A stretch of DNA of 33,960 bases from Phycisphaerales bacterium (lineage in GTDB: Bacteria; Planctomycetota; Phycisphaerae; UBA1845), in the NCBI GenBank assembly GCA_003597935.1, contig QZJT01000007.1, forward strand, positions 1-33,960. Direction: 5' to 3'. Position numbers and translations under genes: made by a program. Within the stretch, counting starts at the first letter, position 1, and every line of letters begins with the position of its first letter. The notes below the pieces were generated by a model. The model made no database searches. It saw nothing but the letters and a program-made list of their open reading frames with translations, and was not told where the DNA came from. Shown here in pieces: positions 24,630 through 32,692 of the stretch.

Positions 24630-25280
24630 TCAAGCTCGACGCCGACGTATCAGGGGAATCGACATCAGCCCCATCGCCGCCAGCAGCGCCGCGGAGGGTG
24701 CGGGAACCTGCACAAGCTGGATGTTATCAACCAGGCCCGTCGATACTTTTCCGTCATCCGACTGAACCAGGAGAAACGAGAGCGTCAGTTCGTCGCCTGC
24801 GACCAGACCCAGCCCCGTAAGATCAAGCGTATATCGGCCAGTCAAGTCGATGCCCGCACCAACCACGCCGCCGCCGAAATTGTCGAGAACCCCGGAATCG
24901 TCGTAAGTCATGAACGTATCGAAGCCGCCGAACAGCGGTCCGCCGACGCTCGGTATCAGGGCCACGTCTACGAAGTCATCGAAGATCCGATTGGGATCGA
25001 CGGGACCTCCGAACGTAAAGTCCATCTGAAAGTCGAACGACAGCGAGATAGGGTCGTTAGTCAGTGTAAAGGTCTGCTCGAGGAGGCCCGGAAAGGTCAA
25101 AACGAAATCGCCCTCGTCGAGGTTGGCCGCATCGGAAGGCCCGGCTACTGCGACTTCACCGTCCGTAAACCAGTTGTCCAGCTTGTCCGGCCCATCGGTG
25201 AAGGCGCCGTTCATCAGGTCCGCCCGCGCGACGCCGCAACCGAACAAGACCACGATTGCAATAGCTCGTCCGCCGTGCAT
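24630..25280 (-). CDS. secreted protein with PEP-CTERM-like C-terminal signal
   Basis: Exported protein of 216 residues. ATG 25280 has GGAGGA 7 nt upstream and gives MHGGRAIAIVVLFGCGVARA, a short Sec signal with a likely cut before DLMNG. The body is an all-beta domain rich in Asp/Gly/Phe: LTFPGLLEQTFTL, LSFDFQMDFTFGGP, YTLDLTGLGLVAGDELTLSFLLVQSDDG. The C-terminus has VPAPSAALL, a hydrophobic helix and a terminal RRRRA, i.e. a PEP-CTERM/exosortase-type tripartite signal with Pro-Ala-Pro in place of Pro-Glu-Pro. No exosortase is in the window. A strong promoter lies about 75 bp upstream. The earlier in-frame ATG at 25301 lies beyond the ribosome site and is not used. Confidence 0.82.
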   Translation of the reverse strand: MHGGRAIAIVVLFGCGVARADLMNGAFTDGPDKLDNWFTDGEVAVAGPSDAANLDEGDFVLTFPGLLEQTFTLTNDPISLSFDFQMDFTFGGPVDPNRIFDDFVDVALIPSVGGPLFGGFDTFMTYDDSGVLDNFGGGVVGAGIDLTGRYTLDLTGLGLVAGDELTLSFLLVQSDDGKVSTGLVDNIQLVQVPAPSAALLAAMGLMSIPLIRRRRA

Positions 25281-25355
25281 GAGAGTCCTCCTCCGTCCCA
25301 AGTTGTCGCTGTTTCTTCCGGCCTGCGTTGCGAGGGGCCTGGCAACGCAACCCCC

Positions 25356-25383
25356 ATGATACCTGCCGAGCCGGCCATGTCAA
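25356..25383 (-). promoter_or_regulatory. strong sigma-70-type promoter with UP-like A/T tract
   Basis: On the minus strand a perfect TTGACA (25378-25383) and TATCAT (25356-25361) are 16 bp apart. An A/T tract (25384-25393) directly upstream resembles an UP element. This is the closest match to consensus in the window and gives a leader of about 70 nt to the PEP-CTERM-like gene. Confidence 0.7.
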
Positions 25384-25624
25384 GAAAAAAATTCTCCTGT
25401 CCGTTTCTTTTCCGGGTGGCCCTTCCCCAGGCTGACCCTCCGCCTTCCGGCCGCTCCCTTTCCCCGGCGAACGGCGATGGCTGGAACCGGTCGGATTCAA
25501 AATAACCTGTTGAACGCCGTCGCGCAACTATTTGTGGGTATTACGATTACGGCAATTCGCGAGCGGAGGCGCGGGTGGGCTGGAACGTCGCGCAGACCGG
25601 CTGGTAGCGGACGCCAGCGGGAAG

Positions 25625-25772
25625 CACCGGTCGAGAACGGGTGTTAGACGCGGCTCTGGGCCGCTCACGCCGAGCGGCCCATGCCCCCCGATTCACGACG
25701 GCATTTGCCCCGCGCGAGTTGGCGCCGCACAGGATCACCGGTCGAGAGCGGGGGCGACACATAACACCCGTT
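25625..25772. repeat. nested palindrome cluster
   Basis: GGGCCGCTC and GAGCGGCCC (25658-25666 / 25672-25680) form a perfect 9-bp stem with a 5-nt loop. It lies inside a perfect 11-bp inverted repeat, AACGGGTGTTA at 25636-25646 and TAACACCCGTT at 25762-25772. CACCGGTCGAGAACGGG at 25625-25641 recurs as a direct repeat at 25736-25752 with one change. The cluster is downstream of the ATPase-coiled-coil gene and may be its 3' end or a binding region. Confidence 0.6.
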
Positions 25773-25814
25773 GTAAACCGGCGCCAGACGCGACGAGTAA
25801 ACGTGCCTCCGCCC

Positions 25815-28800
25815 TTACGCCTTCACCTCCGCCGCCGAGCGCCGTGCGTCCTGGATCATGGCGGTGATCTCATCCACGCGCGATTGGGGCGTTGCGGTGC
25901 GCGGGGCGTCGATCGGTTCGGTTGCCGCGCCCGCCCCAGCGCCGGTGCCAGTCCGCGCACCTTTGCCGCCACTCCCGCCGTTCCACTCGCCCGGCTTGAG
26001 GCTTCGGCGCAGCGACTCGGCGGCACGCTCGACGGTGGCCGTCGGGTGCGTCGCCCCGATCGACGGCGTGCGGGCGAGCGTCTGATCGAGCCGCGACTGT
26101 GCCCGCACCGCTTCTTCGACCCATTGCTGCAGCGTACACGACGCCCGGTCGGTCTCGGTCAGGAGCTGCCGCAGGCGCTCATCGGCCTCGGTCGACACGC
26201 GAGTGAACTCGCCGGTCTTCTCGTTGGCCTCCAGCGTCGTCTTCGACAGCGCGGTGAACACCTTGCGCACGGCGCGGCAGACGTTTTCGAGCTGCGCCGC
26301 CTGGTTGCGGGCGTCCTCGACGATCGACGTGGGGCCGCTGACGGCGTGCGTGACTTCGGACTGGAGCGTGCGCACTTCCTGCTGGATGGCGGCGGTGCGG
26401 TCGGCGAGTTCCTCCGCCTGCGTCGTGAGTTCGCGCAGCATCCGGTCCGCGGCCTCCATCGACAGGTCGCGCTCGTCGATGCGCCGCAACAGGTCGTCCG
26501 CCCGGCTGACCAGGTCCGCACCCTCGTGGAAGCGCCGTTCGAGTTCCGCCACCATCGACTCGTTGAATCGCTGCGATTCCGCCATCGACGCGATCACCTC
26601 GCGTCCGCCCTGGCACAGGTGCGACATGCGCTCGACGACCGTCGCCGCTTCCTGACGCGCTTCCTGCTGAGCGTTCAGGACGCGCCGCGCCTCCTGGCAG
26701 CACAACTCCAGCGTGGTCGCCGCCGTGCGGGCCTCGTCGGCCGCGGTGGTGGCGCGGTCGGCCGCCTCGGAGGCGCCTTCGATGGACTCCTGAAGCGATC
26801 GCGACAGCCCCTGGGCCGAGCGCAATACGCCGATCGTGCTCTTCAGCCGCTCGGCGATCTCGAGCGCTTCTCGGCGCTCGGCGCTTAAGGCCTGGCGGCA
26901 CGAGCCGGCCTTTTGGGTGGCCTCGGTCAGCGCTGCGGCGCACTCTTGCGCCTGCGCCAGTGCCGTGTGGACCGACCGTTCGAGGGGCTCGACGTCCCTG
27001 CCCAAAAGGGCCAACTGGTCCGTTCGTTCCTGAACGGCGTCGCCGGCCGCGCGGGCATCGGCCACCAGCGTTTCGATGTGCGCCCGCGCCCGCTGCACGT
27101 GGGCGTCCAGGTCGGCGGCGGATTCGCGCGTCCGCCGGCCGATGGCCGCAGCGCTGGACTCGACCCGATCCGCCAGCGCGGCGCCGGCGTCGGCGGCCTC
27201 GCGGGTACGCTGTTCCAGCACGACGGCCACGGACTCGCCCTGCGCCGCCCGCTGCTGCTGCGTCGATGCGATCCGCTGCGCTTCCGTCGAAAGCCGCTCG
27301 AGTTGTTCCACGCTCGGTTCCACCGATCCCAGGGCGCGCTCGAGGCGGGCAAGGGTCTCGGAGGCGTCCTCCCGGGCGGTGCGCAGTTGGTCCTGCCGCC
27401 GGGCCGCGGCCTCCGCCAGTTCGCGCATGTTTGCGAATGCCTTTTCGAGTTCGGTGACAAGCTGCCGATTCGCCTCCGCCCGCGCCGTCGCTTCGTGAAG
27501 CGTGTCGACCAGGCCGGCGGCGCGATCGTTGGCCTCTACCACCTGTTGCAGCCGGCCTTTCACCTCATCGACCTGGGCGAGCGCCTGGCAGACCGACTGC
27601 GCCTGCTCCAGCAGAGCGTGGCCCGCCCGCGTCGAGTCGCAGAGCGTGCGGGTGACGTCTGAGGCCGCGGCCACGTGCGATCCCAATGCTTCCAGCTTCT
27701 GGTTCGCCCGGCCCACCTCGACGGTCAGCGCCTCGCGGATCTGGCGGGCGTCGTCCAGCAGTCCAACGATGGCTTCGCTGCGATCCAGCTCGCGCGCGGC
27801 CGCGGCCGCGGTGGACTCCAGCCGGCCGCAATAGTCGTTGAACTGCCGATGGGCGTCCGTCACGCGTGATTCCAGCGTCCGGCAGGCGGCGTCCGCTCGG
27901 CCCTTGCCCGCGTTCAGTTTTTCGAGCAGATCGCCCGCCTCCGCACGGACCTGCTGGATGTCGTCCAGCCGTGCCGCCGTCCTTTCGATGTCCTCGGCCG
28001 CCCGCCGGAACTGGTCGAAACGCCCGGCGACGTCGTCACAGCGGCGGCTGATGTCGTCGAACCGCGCCGCGACTTCGTCACACCGCCGGCGGGCGTCGTC
28101 CACGCGGTCCACGGTTTGTCCCAGCGCCGCGGCCTTGCGCTTGGCGTCGTCGATGCGCTCGCACGCCGAGCCGATGTTGATCAGGCAGTTGGCGACGGTG
28201 TGGTGAATCGACTCGGCGCAGCCGATGGCTTCCCGGATTTCCGCGATCGCACCGTCGCCGCGCCGCGTGGCGGCATCGACGTCGGCGCTGATCCGGTCCG
28301 CCCGAGCGCGGCATTCGTCGGTCTTCCACTCGATCGACTTGGCGCGTTCGAGCCAGGCGTCCAGGGTTTCGGGCAGCGTGGCGGACAGCGCAGTCGCCCG
28401 CGTTTCGCTCGCGTCCACCCTCTCCGCGACTTCGTCGACCAGCCCCCGCAGATGACTGATTCGCTGGGGCGACGCTTCGACGGCCGCGGCCACCGCCTGG
28501 TGATCCGTGCGGCAGCGTTGGACCGTCTCCTCCAGGGCAGCGGCGTCTTGCGTCATCGCCCGCAGGGTCGTTGCGGCCGTCTCGATCCGCTGCTGGGCAT
28601 CCAGCGAACCGCGCTCCAACTGCTCCAGGGCCGCGGTGGCGACCTGCACGCGGTCGCCGATCACCGTCGTGCGTTCCTGCATACCCTGTTGGTTCCGCTC
28701 GATCTGCGCCGACGTGGCCGCGATCCGCTCGATATCCTCCGCGCGCTGGGAGACGTCCGCGCGGCACTGCTCGACCGCCTCGCGGGCCGACCGCGCAGCG

Positions 28801-30410
28801 GCGTCGAGCTGCCCGATGGTCTCCTCCCCCGCGGTCAGGCTGCTCATCAGGTGGGTGATCCTCTGCTGGGCGTTCTCGCCGGAGACCAGCAGCTTCTGAG
28901 CATATTCGCCCAGGCGTTCTTCGATCTGGGCCGCCCGGCGGCAGGCGGCGTCGAGTTCCTCGATGCGCTCGATGATCGGCGTCGCCCCCGCCAGCCGGTC
29001 CCCCAGCAGGTTCTCGAGTTCGGCGATGCGCTTTTCGTAGCGCTCCGCCAGGGCGTTCATCCGCTGATCGAACTGCTCGACGGTTTCGTCGACGTCCAGC
29101 GTCTTGCGCTCCAGCGCCTCGAGGGCGCCGCAGGCGCGCTCGACCTTGCCGTCCAGGCGCCGTTCAAGCTGCTCGCGGTCCTCGCCCCACCGGTCCAGGA
29201 AGGCATGGCAGGCCTCGGCCTGCCGGATGGTGCGCTCCAGGCGCTCCATCACCGCTTCGGCGCTGCCCATGAGAAGTTCGGTCGAGCGAGCGACGGACTC
29301 CTGGCGGCGCAGATGGGCGGCGCCGCGGCCGAGCATCTCCTCCACCTGCCGGGCGAGTAGTTCGCCACGGTGATAGGTCTGCGCTGCCGCGGAACCGGCG
29401 GCTGCGCCGGCGCGACGCACGCAGACCGAATCGACGTCCGTTTCGTGGGCTTCGAGGACGGCGCCGGAACGTCCATCGGTGCGACCGGCGGCCGCGAGCG
29501 GTTGCAACGTTGCCGCCGGCGGCGCCTGTGCCGTGGCCGGCGTGTGCGCCGGGGCGGGCGTCTGCGCCGTGACCGGCGTCTGCGCCTGCGGCGCTGCTGA
29601 GTCAGCGGCCATTTCCCTCCACACTTCTTCGATGATCGCCGCGCTGACGCCGGTTGCGCCCGAGCCGTAGGCGTGAACCAGGGCGGCATCGCAGAGGCGG
29701 TTGACCAGGCGGGGATTGCCGCCTGCGCAGCGATGGATCAGCGACAATGCCTCCTCGGCAAAGATTCTCGCATCTGCCCCTCCCCCGGCGTGCCGCCATC
29801 GGCCGGTCACGTAGGCCCGCGTATCGTCCAGCGTCATGGCGGACAGCGACCGCGCCCCGGCCGCTCGCTGACGAAACGTCTCCAGCCCGCTCTGTTGCAG
29901 GAGCGCGTGGACGCGCGGCTGGCCGACAAGGAAAAGCTGGACCGGCCGGTCCGCGTGCGACTCCGATTCCGTCAGCATGGCCAGGCTGCGGACATCCGAC
30001 TCCATCAGCCGCTCCGCCTGGTCCACAAGGAGGATCGCCGTCCCGCGGCTGCCGGTGAGCTTGCCCAGCACGCGCTGGATGCGCCCCACCAGCCGGGTAC
30101 GGCTGCGCGTCTGGCCGCGGGTGGCGTCGAGCTTCCTGGCGATCGTGGCCAGCAGGTCGAAGCGCCCGCCGGTCATGCAGGTCACGCGGACGATGGGGTG
30201 GGTGGACGTCAGCCGCTTTTCCAGCACGCGCACCAGCAAACTCTTGCCCAGTCCCGCTTCGCCGACTACCAGGGTCACGCCGCTTCCGTGGCGGGCGTCG
30301 TAGTCCATCGCCGCCAGGGTTTCTTCGTGGGCCGACGTGGAGCAGAAGAACTCCGGGTCGGGCTGATCGTCGAAAGGGCGGCGTTGCAGGCCAAAGTGGT
30401 TGCAGTACAT
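25815..30410 (-). CDS. ExeA/MshM-type AAA ATPase fused to a giant coiled coil
   Basis: Protein of 1531 residues. Residues 1-275 are an ExeA/GspA-like AAA ATPase: MYCNHFGLQRRPFDDQPDPEFF is the family's opening, Walker A is GEAGLGKS (50-57), and Walker B is AILLVDQAE (125-133). LFLVGQPRVHALL (159-171) and GGNPRLVNRLCDAALVHAY complete it. Residues 276-320 are an Ala/Pro/Thr/Gln linker. From about 340 to 1465 nearly everything is heptad-rich coiled coil with many Glu, Arg, Ala and Gln (e.g. RRCDEVAARFDDISRRCDDVAGRF). The tail is Gly-rich, then a short helix. Known ExeA-type proteins are roughly 250-550 residues and help insert secretin or other envelope complexes into peptidoglycan; I do not know a family with this coiled coil. 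No peptidoglycan-binding domain, signal or membrane segment is seen. ATG 30410 follows a GAGG. It stands alone. Confidence 0.85.
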   Translation of the reverse strand: MYCNHFGLQRRPFDDQPDPEFFCSTSAHEETLAAMDYDARHGSGVTLVVGEAGLGKSLLVRVLEKRLTSTHPIVRVTCMTGGRFDLLATIARKLDATRGQTRSRTRLVGRIQRVLGKLTGSRGTAILLVDQAERLMESDVRSLAMLTESESHADRPVQLFLVGQPRVHALLQQSGLETFRQRAAGARSLSAMTLDDTRAYVTGRWRHAGGGADARIFAEEALSLIHRCAGGNPRLVNRLCDAALVHAYGSGATGVSAAIIEEVWREMAADSAAPQAQTPVTAQTPAPAHTPATAQAPPAATLQPLAAAGRTDGRSGAVLEAHETDVDSVCVRRAGAAAGSAAAQTYHRGELLARQVEEMLGRGAAHLRRQESVARSTELLMGSAEAVMERLERTIRQAEACHAFLDRWGEDREQLERRLDGKVERACGALEALERKTLDVDETVEQFDQRMNALAERYEKRIAELENLLGDRLAGATPIIERIEELDAACRRAAQIEERLGEYAQKLLVSGENAQQRITHLMSSLTAGEETIGQLDAAARSAREAVEQCRADVSQRAEDIERIAATSAQIERNQQGMQERTTVIGDRVQVATAALEQLERGSLDAQQRIETAATTLRAMTQDAAALEETVQRCRTDHQAVAAAVEASPQRISHLRGLVDEVAERVDASETRATALSATLPETLDAWLERAKSIEWKTDECRARADRISADVDAATRRGDGAIAEIREAIGCAESIHHTVANCLINIGSACERIDDAKRKAAALGQTVDRVDDARRRCDEVAARFDDISRRCDDVAGRFDQFRRAAEDIERTAARLDDIQQVRAEAGDLLEKLNAGKGRADAACRTLESRVTDAHRQFNDYCGRLESTAAAAARELDRSEAIVGLLDDARQIREALTVEVGRANQKLEALGSHVAAASDVTRTLCDSTRAGHALLEQAQSVCQALAQVDEVKGRLQQVVEANDRAAGLVDTLHEATARAEANRQLVTELEKAFANMRELAEAAARRQDQLRTAREDASETLARLERALGSVEPSVEQLERLSTEAQRIASTQQQRAAQGESVAVVLEQRTREAADAGAALADRVESSAAAIGRRTRESAADLDAHVQRARAHIETLVADARAAGDAVQERTDQLALLGRDVEPLERSVHTALAQAQECAAALTEATQKAGSCRQALSAERREALEIAERLKSTIGVLRSAQGLSRSLQESIEGASEAADRATTAADEARTAATTLELCCQEARRVLNAQQEARQEAATVVERMSHLCQGGREVIASMAESQRFNESMVAELERRFHEGADLVSRADDLLRRIDERDLSMEAADRMLRELTTQAEELADRTAAIQQEVRTLQSEVTHAVSGPTSIVEDARNQAAQLENVCRAVRKVFTALSKTTLEANEKTGEFTRVSTEADERLRQLLTETDRASCTLQQWVEEAVRAQSRLDQTLARTPSIGATHPTATVERAAESLRRSLKPGEWNGGSGGKGARTGTGAGAGAATEPIDAPRTATPQSRVDEITAMIQDARRSAAEVKA

Positions 30411-30674
30411 CTCGAACCTCGATCGAGGACGGCGCGTTCGCCCGGGAGAGTGCGCGGGCGCATGACTGATCGGATTATCGGAAAACCGGAAACGACGCTG
30501 GAATTATCGGGCAGTATGGGCGGCAGAAGGTACCGATTCCCCGCCCCCCGGACTTGCTTTTTCGGGCGCGAATCGTAGCATACTGATCCACAACGGTCAG
30601 GATACCGATATCGCGATGACGCCGCGGCGCCGTGATGGCGCCGGGCAGCCCAAAGGCCCGCGGAGATTCTTCAG

Positions 30675-30860
30675 ATGCAAGACGTTCGCCCCTCGACACC
30701 GCCGCCGCTACCGACAGCGAACCCGCCGACACCCGCGGCCCGACCGACCGACGCCCTTCCCCACCCCGCCCTGACGGCTTACCTGATGGTCACCTCTCAC
30801 GCGGCACGACAGCTACGCAGAAAGCAATCGAATCAGCCGGTCTACGCGGGCCAGGACTGA
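30675..30860 (+). CDS. possible small protein (61 aa)
   Basis: Open frame of 61 codons from ATG 30675 with GGAG about 10 nt upstream and a G/C-biased third position. It begins MQDVRPSTPPPLPTANPP and ends in a basic helix (AYLMVTSHAARQLRRKQS). A poor TTGCTT-N16-TAGCAT lies near 30554-30581. No family was recognised. The Pro-rich start could be chance in GC-rich DNA, so this is tentative. Confidence 0.25.
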   Translation: MQDVRPSTPPPLPTANPPTPAARPTDALPHPALTAYLMVTSHAARQLRRKQSNQPVYAGQD

Positions 30861-30895
30861 CGCGACGATCCGCCCGCCTTGGAATCGGGGCTGCG

Positions 30896-31040
30896 GGTGT
30901 GGCACCGGCTTCCAGCCAGTGTTGGGTGTGGCACCGGTTTTCAACCGGTGTCCGCCCGGCATGAATGCCGGGGCTCTGGGTGTGGCGCCGACTTCCAGCC
31001 AGTGTGCAGTGTGGCACCGGCTTCCAATCGGTGGTCTGCG
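30896..31040. repeat. second REP-like family (GTGTGGCACCGG hairpins, four copies)
   Basis: Four imperfect copies of a GTGTGGCACCGGCTTCCAGC-type unit lie in direct orientation. The best is CACCGGTTTTCAACCGGTG, a perfect 8-bp stem with a TTC loop. Between copies 2 and 3 a different perfect stem, CCCGGCAT-GA-ATGCCGGG (30955-30972), is inserted. The 20-mer GCATGAATGCCGGGGCTCTG at 30959-30978 is identical to 78-97 at the other end of the window. A decayed copy is at 32914-32943. Confidence 0.75.
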
Positions 31041-31663
31041 GCCCTGGCGGGGCCGGGGGGTGTAGCCACGGGTGGAGCGCAGGCCGCGCCAGCGGCCGAA
31101 GCGGAACCCGTGGAAGGCATCCCTCTCCCACCCCCCCCCGCCCCGAACGGGCGGAGGCGGCGTCAGCGTTGAATGTATGGGGCGTCGCAAGAACTGCAAC
31201 ATGAGTTATCAAGGAATGACTGCGATTACATGGTCTTTGGGGGGGCATCTGGTCAGACGGTTTTTCTCGATTGCTCTAAACGTACCGGTACACATCACGG
31301 CTACACTCAGTGGGCATTGTCGGCAACGCACGGAATTGGCGCTGGAGTGCGTCATTTGGAGTCGTATGCCAATCCGGGCGGGCGCGGCGCCGCCGCCTCT
31401 GCCGGGGCGGAGAAGGCAACGTGGAGTAGTTGTGGGAACAGTCCGGTTTCATGCGATCATTGGCTCAATGAATCCAACTGCGATTCTTAGTGTTCCTGTT
31501 ACTCTCGCGGTTGGAACTGTTCGTCTGCTCGAACCGCGCGCCGCCTCCGCCCCTTCGGGGCGGGCTGATTCTATTGCGACGCTTCCCACGGGTTCCGCTT
31601 CTCCCCCCTTACGGCGGGCTTCGCTCCACCCGTAGCTACACCCCTTGGCCCCTCCGGGGCCGC
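31041..31663. mobile_element. inverted-repeat-bounded island inserted in a secreted-protein gene
   Basis: The left arm (31041-31162) and right arm (31539-31663) are imperfect inverted copies of about 120 bp sharing GGGTGTAGC-ACGGGTGGAGCG, GAAGCGGAACCCGTGG and CGCCCCGAA-GGGCGGAGGCGGCG. The 376 bp between them are visibly less GC-rich than the flanks. The right arm cuts into the 3' part of the minus-strand secreted-protein gene. It looks like a non-autonomous (MITE-like) element or two REP-type insertions around a small cargo. No transposase is inside. Confidence 0.65.
31173..31490 (+). CDS. possible 105-aa protein inside the inverted-repeat island
   Basis: Open frame of 105 codons lying wholly between the two inverted-repeat arms, from ATG 31173 to TAG 31488-31490. 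The first 70 residues have a balanced composition (CDYMVFGGASGQTVFLDCSK, GYTQWALSATHGIGAGVRH), the tail is Gly/Ala then Cys/Ser-rich, and codon use is less GC-biased than in neighbours. No ribosome site of quality and no family were recognised. It could be cargo, a gene fragment, or chance. Confidence 0.3.
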   Translation: MYGASQELQHELSRNDCDYMVFGGASGQTVFLDCSKRTGTHHGYTQWALSATHGIGAGVRHLESYANPGGRGAAASAGAEKATWSSCGNSPVSCDHWLNESNCDS

Positions 31664-32336
31664 CGTCATAGTAGGGGTCGATGACGCCGTGATTGACCGT
31701 CTGGCTGTACAGGTGGACCTCGCGTTTGATCTGGTTGCCGGGGCCCAGCACCAGCACGCCGCTGCTGATGTGCAAGACGTCGAAGAGTCCGCCCGCACTC
31801 CCGTTGCCGCGGAAACAGCCACTGCCCTTGGTCACAATCGTGGTATGGGGCGCAATCGCGAGCGACGCCCCCTCGACGATGTTCTCGATCCGCCCGTCCG
31901 AGACCAGCGCACCGCCGCCCTCCAAGTGGAGGACTACATTGTCATCGAGCCGGAGGAGACAGTTCCGCTCGACGACCAGGCCGTCGACGCCCATGATGAA
32001 CAGGTAATTGACGTGACCGGCGCCGGACCCCACCGTCGTCACGCTGTTCGTCCCCGCCCGAGGCTGAGCGATCTTCAGGGACAACAGATAGATCGAGTCA
32101 CCGGTCCTGTGGTGGTAGATCACCGGTTGACAGTCTCGAGGCGGCACGACGACGGCATCCGCGTTGTTCCGGTTTTTCCCAGGCCAGTTATTGGCTCCCG
32201 GATCAGGATGCCAGTTCCAGCGCTGGGTCCAGTCGCGATTGATGAACCCCGTCCATTGGTACTCCCGCGCCACCGCAGGTCCGGTCAGGAGGCAGAGGCT
32301 CACGATGCTTATCAGCACCATTACAATGAACTTCAT
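31449..32336 (-). pseudogene. secreted protein gene with 3' end replaced by the repeat island
   Basis: ATG 32336 has GAGGAGG 5 nt upstream and opens with a clean signal peptide (MKFIVMVLISIVSLC...AVA), so the longer frame reaching 32618 through the heptamer array is rejected. The mature part is Gly/Asn/Asp-rich with beta-helix-like strands: DWTQRWNWHPDPGANNWPG, SLAIAPHTTIVTKGSGCFRGNG, FDVLHISSGVLVLGPGNQIKREVHLYSQ. It reads normally to about residue 224 (YYDGGPGG), then enters the inverted-repeat arm, where the translation becomes Arg/Glu/Ala-rich and repeat-derived until the stop at 31449. The native C-terminus, possibly including an anchoring signal, is therefore missing. A truncated but secreted product remains possible. 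Family not identified. Confidence 0.65.
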
Positions 32337-32401
32337 GTCACCCTCCTCGTTCTCCGCTAACCAATTCCCGCCGGTGGCCACGGCTCCGAAGGTCGAATGC
32401 T

Positions 32402-32574
32402 GGGAGGTTGAAAGGTCAAAGGTTGCAGGTTGAAGGTTGAAGGTTGCAGGTTGAAGGTTGAAGGTTGAAGGTTGAAGGTTGAAGGTTGACGGTTGACGGT
32501 TGACGGATCGAAAGTCGAAGATCGAAAGCCTGGAAGGTTGGAAGGTTGGAAGGTTGGGTGGTTGGAAGGTTGCG
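32402..32574. repeat. heptamer/octamer array, GGTTGAA type
   Basis: Twelve uninterrupted 7-bp units run from 32421 to 32504: GGTTGCA, two GGTTGAA, GGTTGCA, five GGTTGAA, three GGTTGAC. After a short break the period changes to 8 bp (GGTTGGAA) to about 32574. The units are the same as in the array at 6624-6780, but here they are in one orientation and in the 5' region of a secreted-protein gene. Confidence 0.9.
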
Positions 32575-32663
32575 GAGTCGCTGGATCCGGGGGCGTGAAG
32601 CCGCCCGGCGTCGATCAACCAGCACTTCCCGCACAGCGCCGACCATAACGCACCTCAGCCGCC

Positions 32664-32692
32664 ACGGCACGGACGCGAAGCGTCCTTGCCGT
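32664..32692. terminator. strong interrupted hairpin
   Basis: ACGGCA, one base, GGACGC, GAA loop, GCGTCC, one base, TGCCGT: two perfect 6-bp stems stacked with a single 1x1 mismatch. No U tract follows on either strand. It lies about 320 bp downstream of the SNF2-type stop and could be a 3'-end structure or another dispersed REP-like element. Confidence 0.4.

Larger units (their letters stand above)
25281..25814. other. intergenic region with promoter and nested palindromes
   Basis: No gene was recognised. It contains the near-consensus promoter for the PEP-CTERM-like gene, an AT tract above it, and a cluster of direct and inverted repeats at 25625-25772. The rest (25400-25620) has no structure I can support. 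Confidence 0.6.
30411..31172. other. gene-poor stretch with REP-like hairpins
   Basis: Upstream space of the ATPase-coiled-coil gene. One weak small open frame (30675-30860) is listed separately. The rest holds four copies of a GTGTGGCACCGG hairpin and the left arm of a long inverted repeat. Long minus-strand frames across the hairpins are low-complexity shadows. Confidence 0.55.

Noticed and set aside
28116-29360. 414-codon plus-strand frame opposite the coiled-coil gene
   Set aside because: Mirror translation of heptad repeats; no start signal or family feature.
30790-31248. 152-codon minus-strand frame through the REP-like copies
   Set aside because: Encodes repeated Gly-Ser-Arg-His-Thr segments derived from the hairpin repeats, with no family signal.
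32402-32574. Possible CRISPR-like array
   Set aside because: Units are 7-8 bp with no spacers, so it is a microsatellite-type array.
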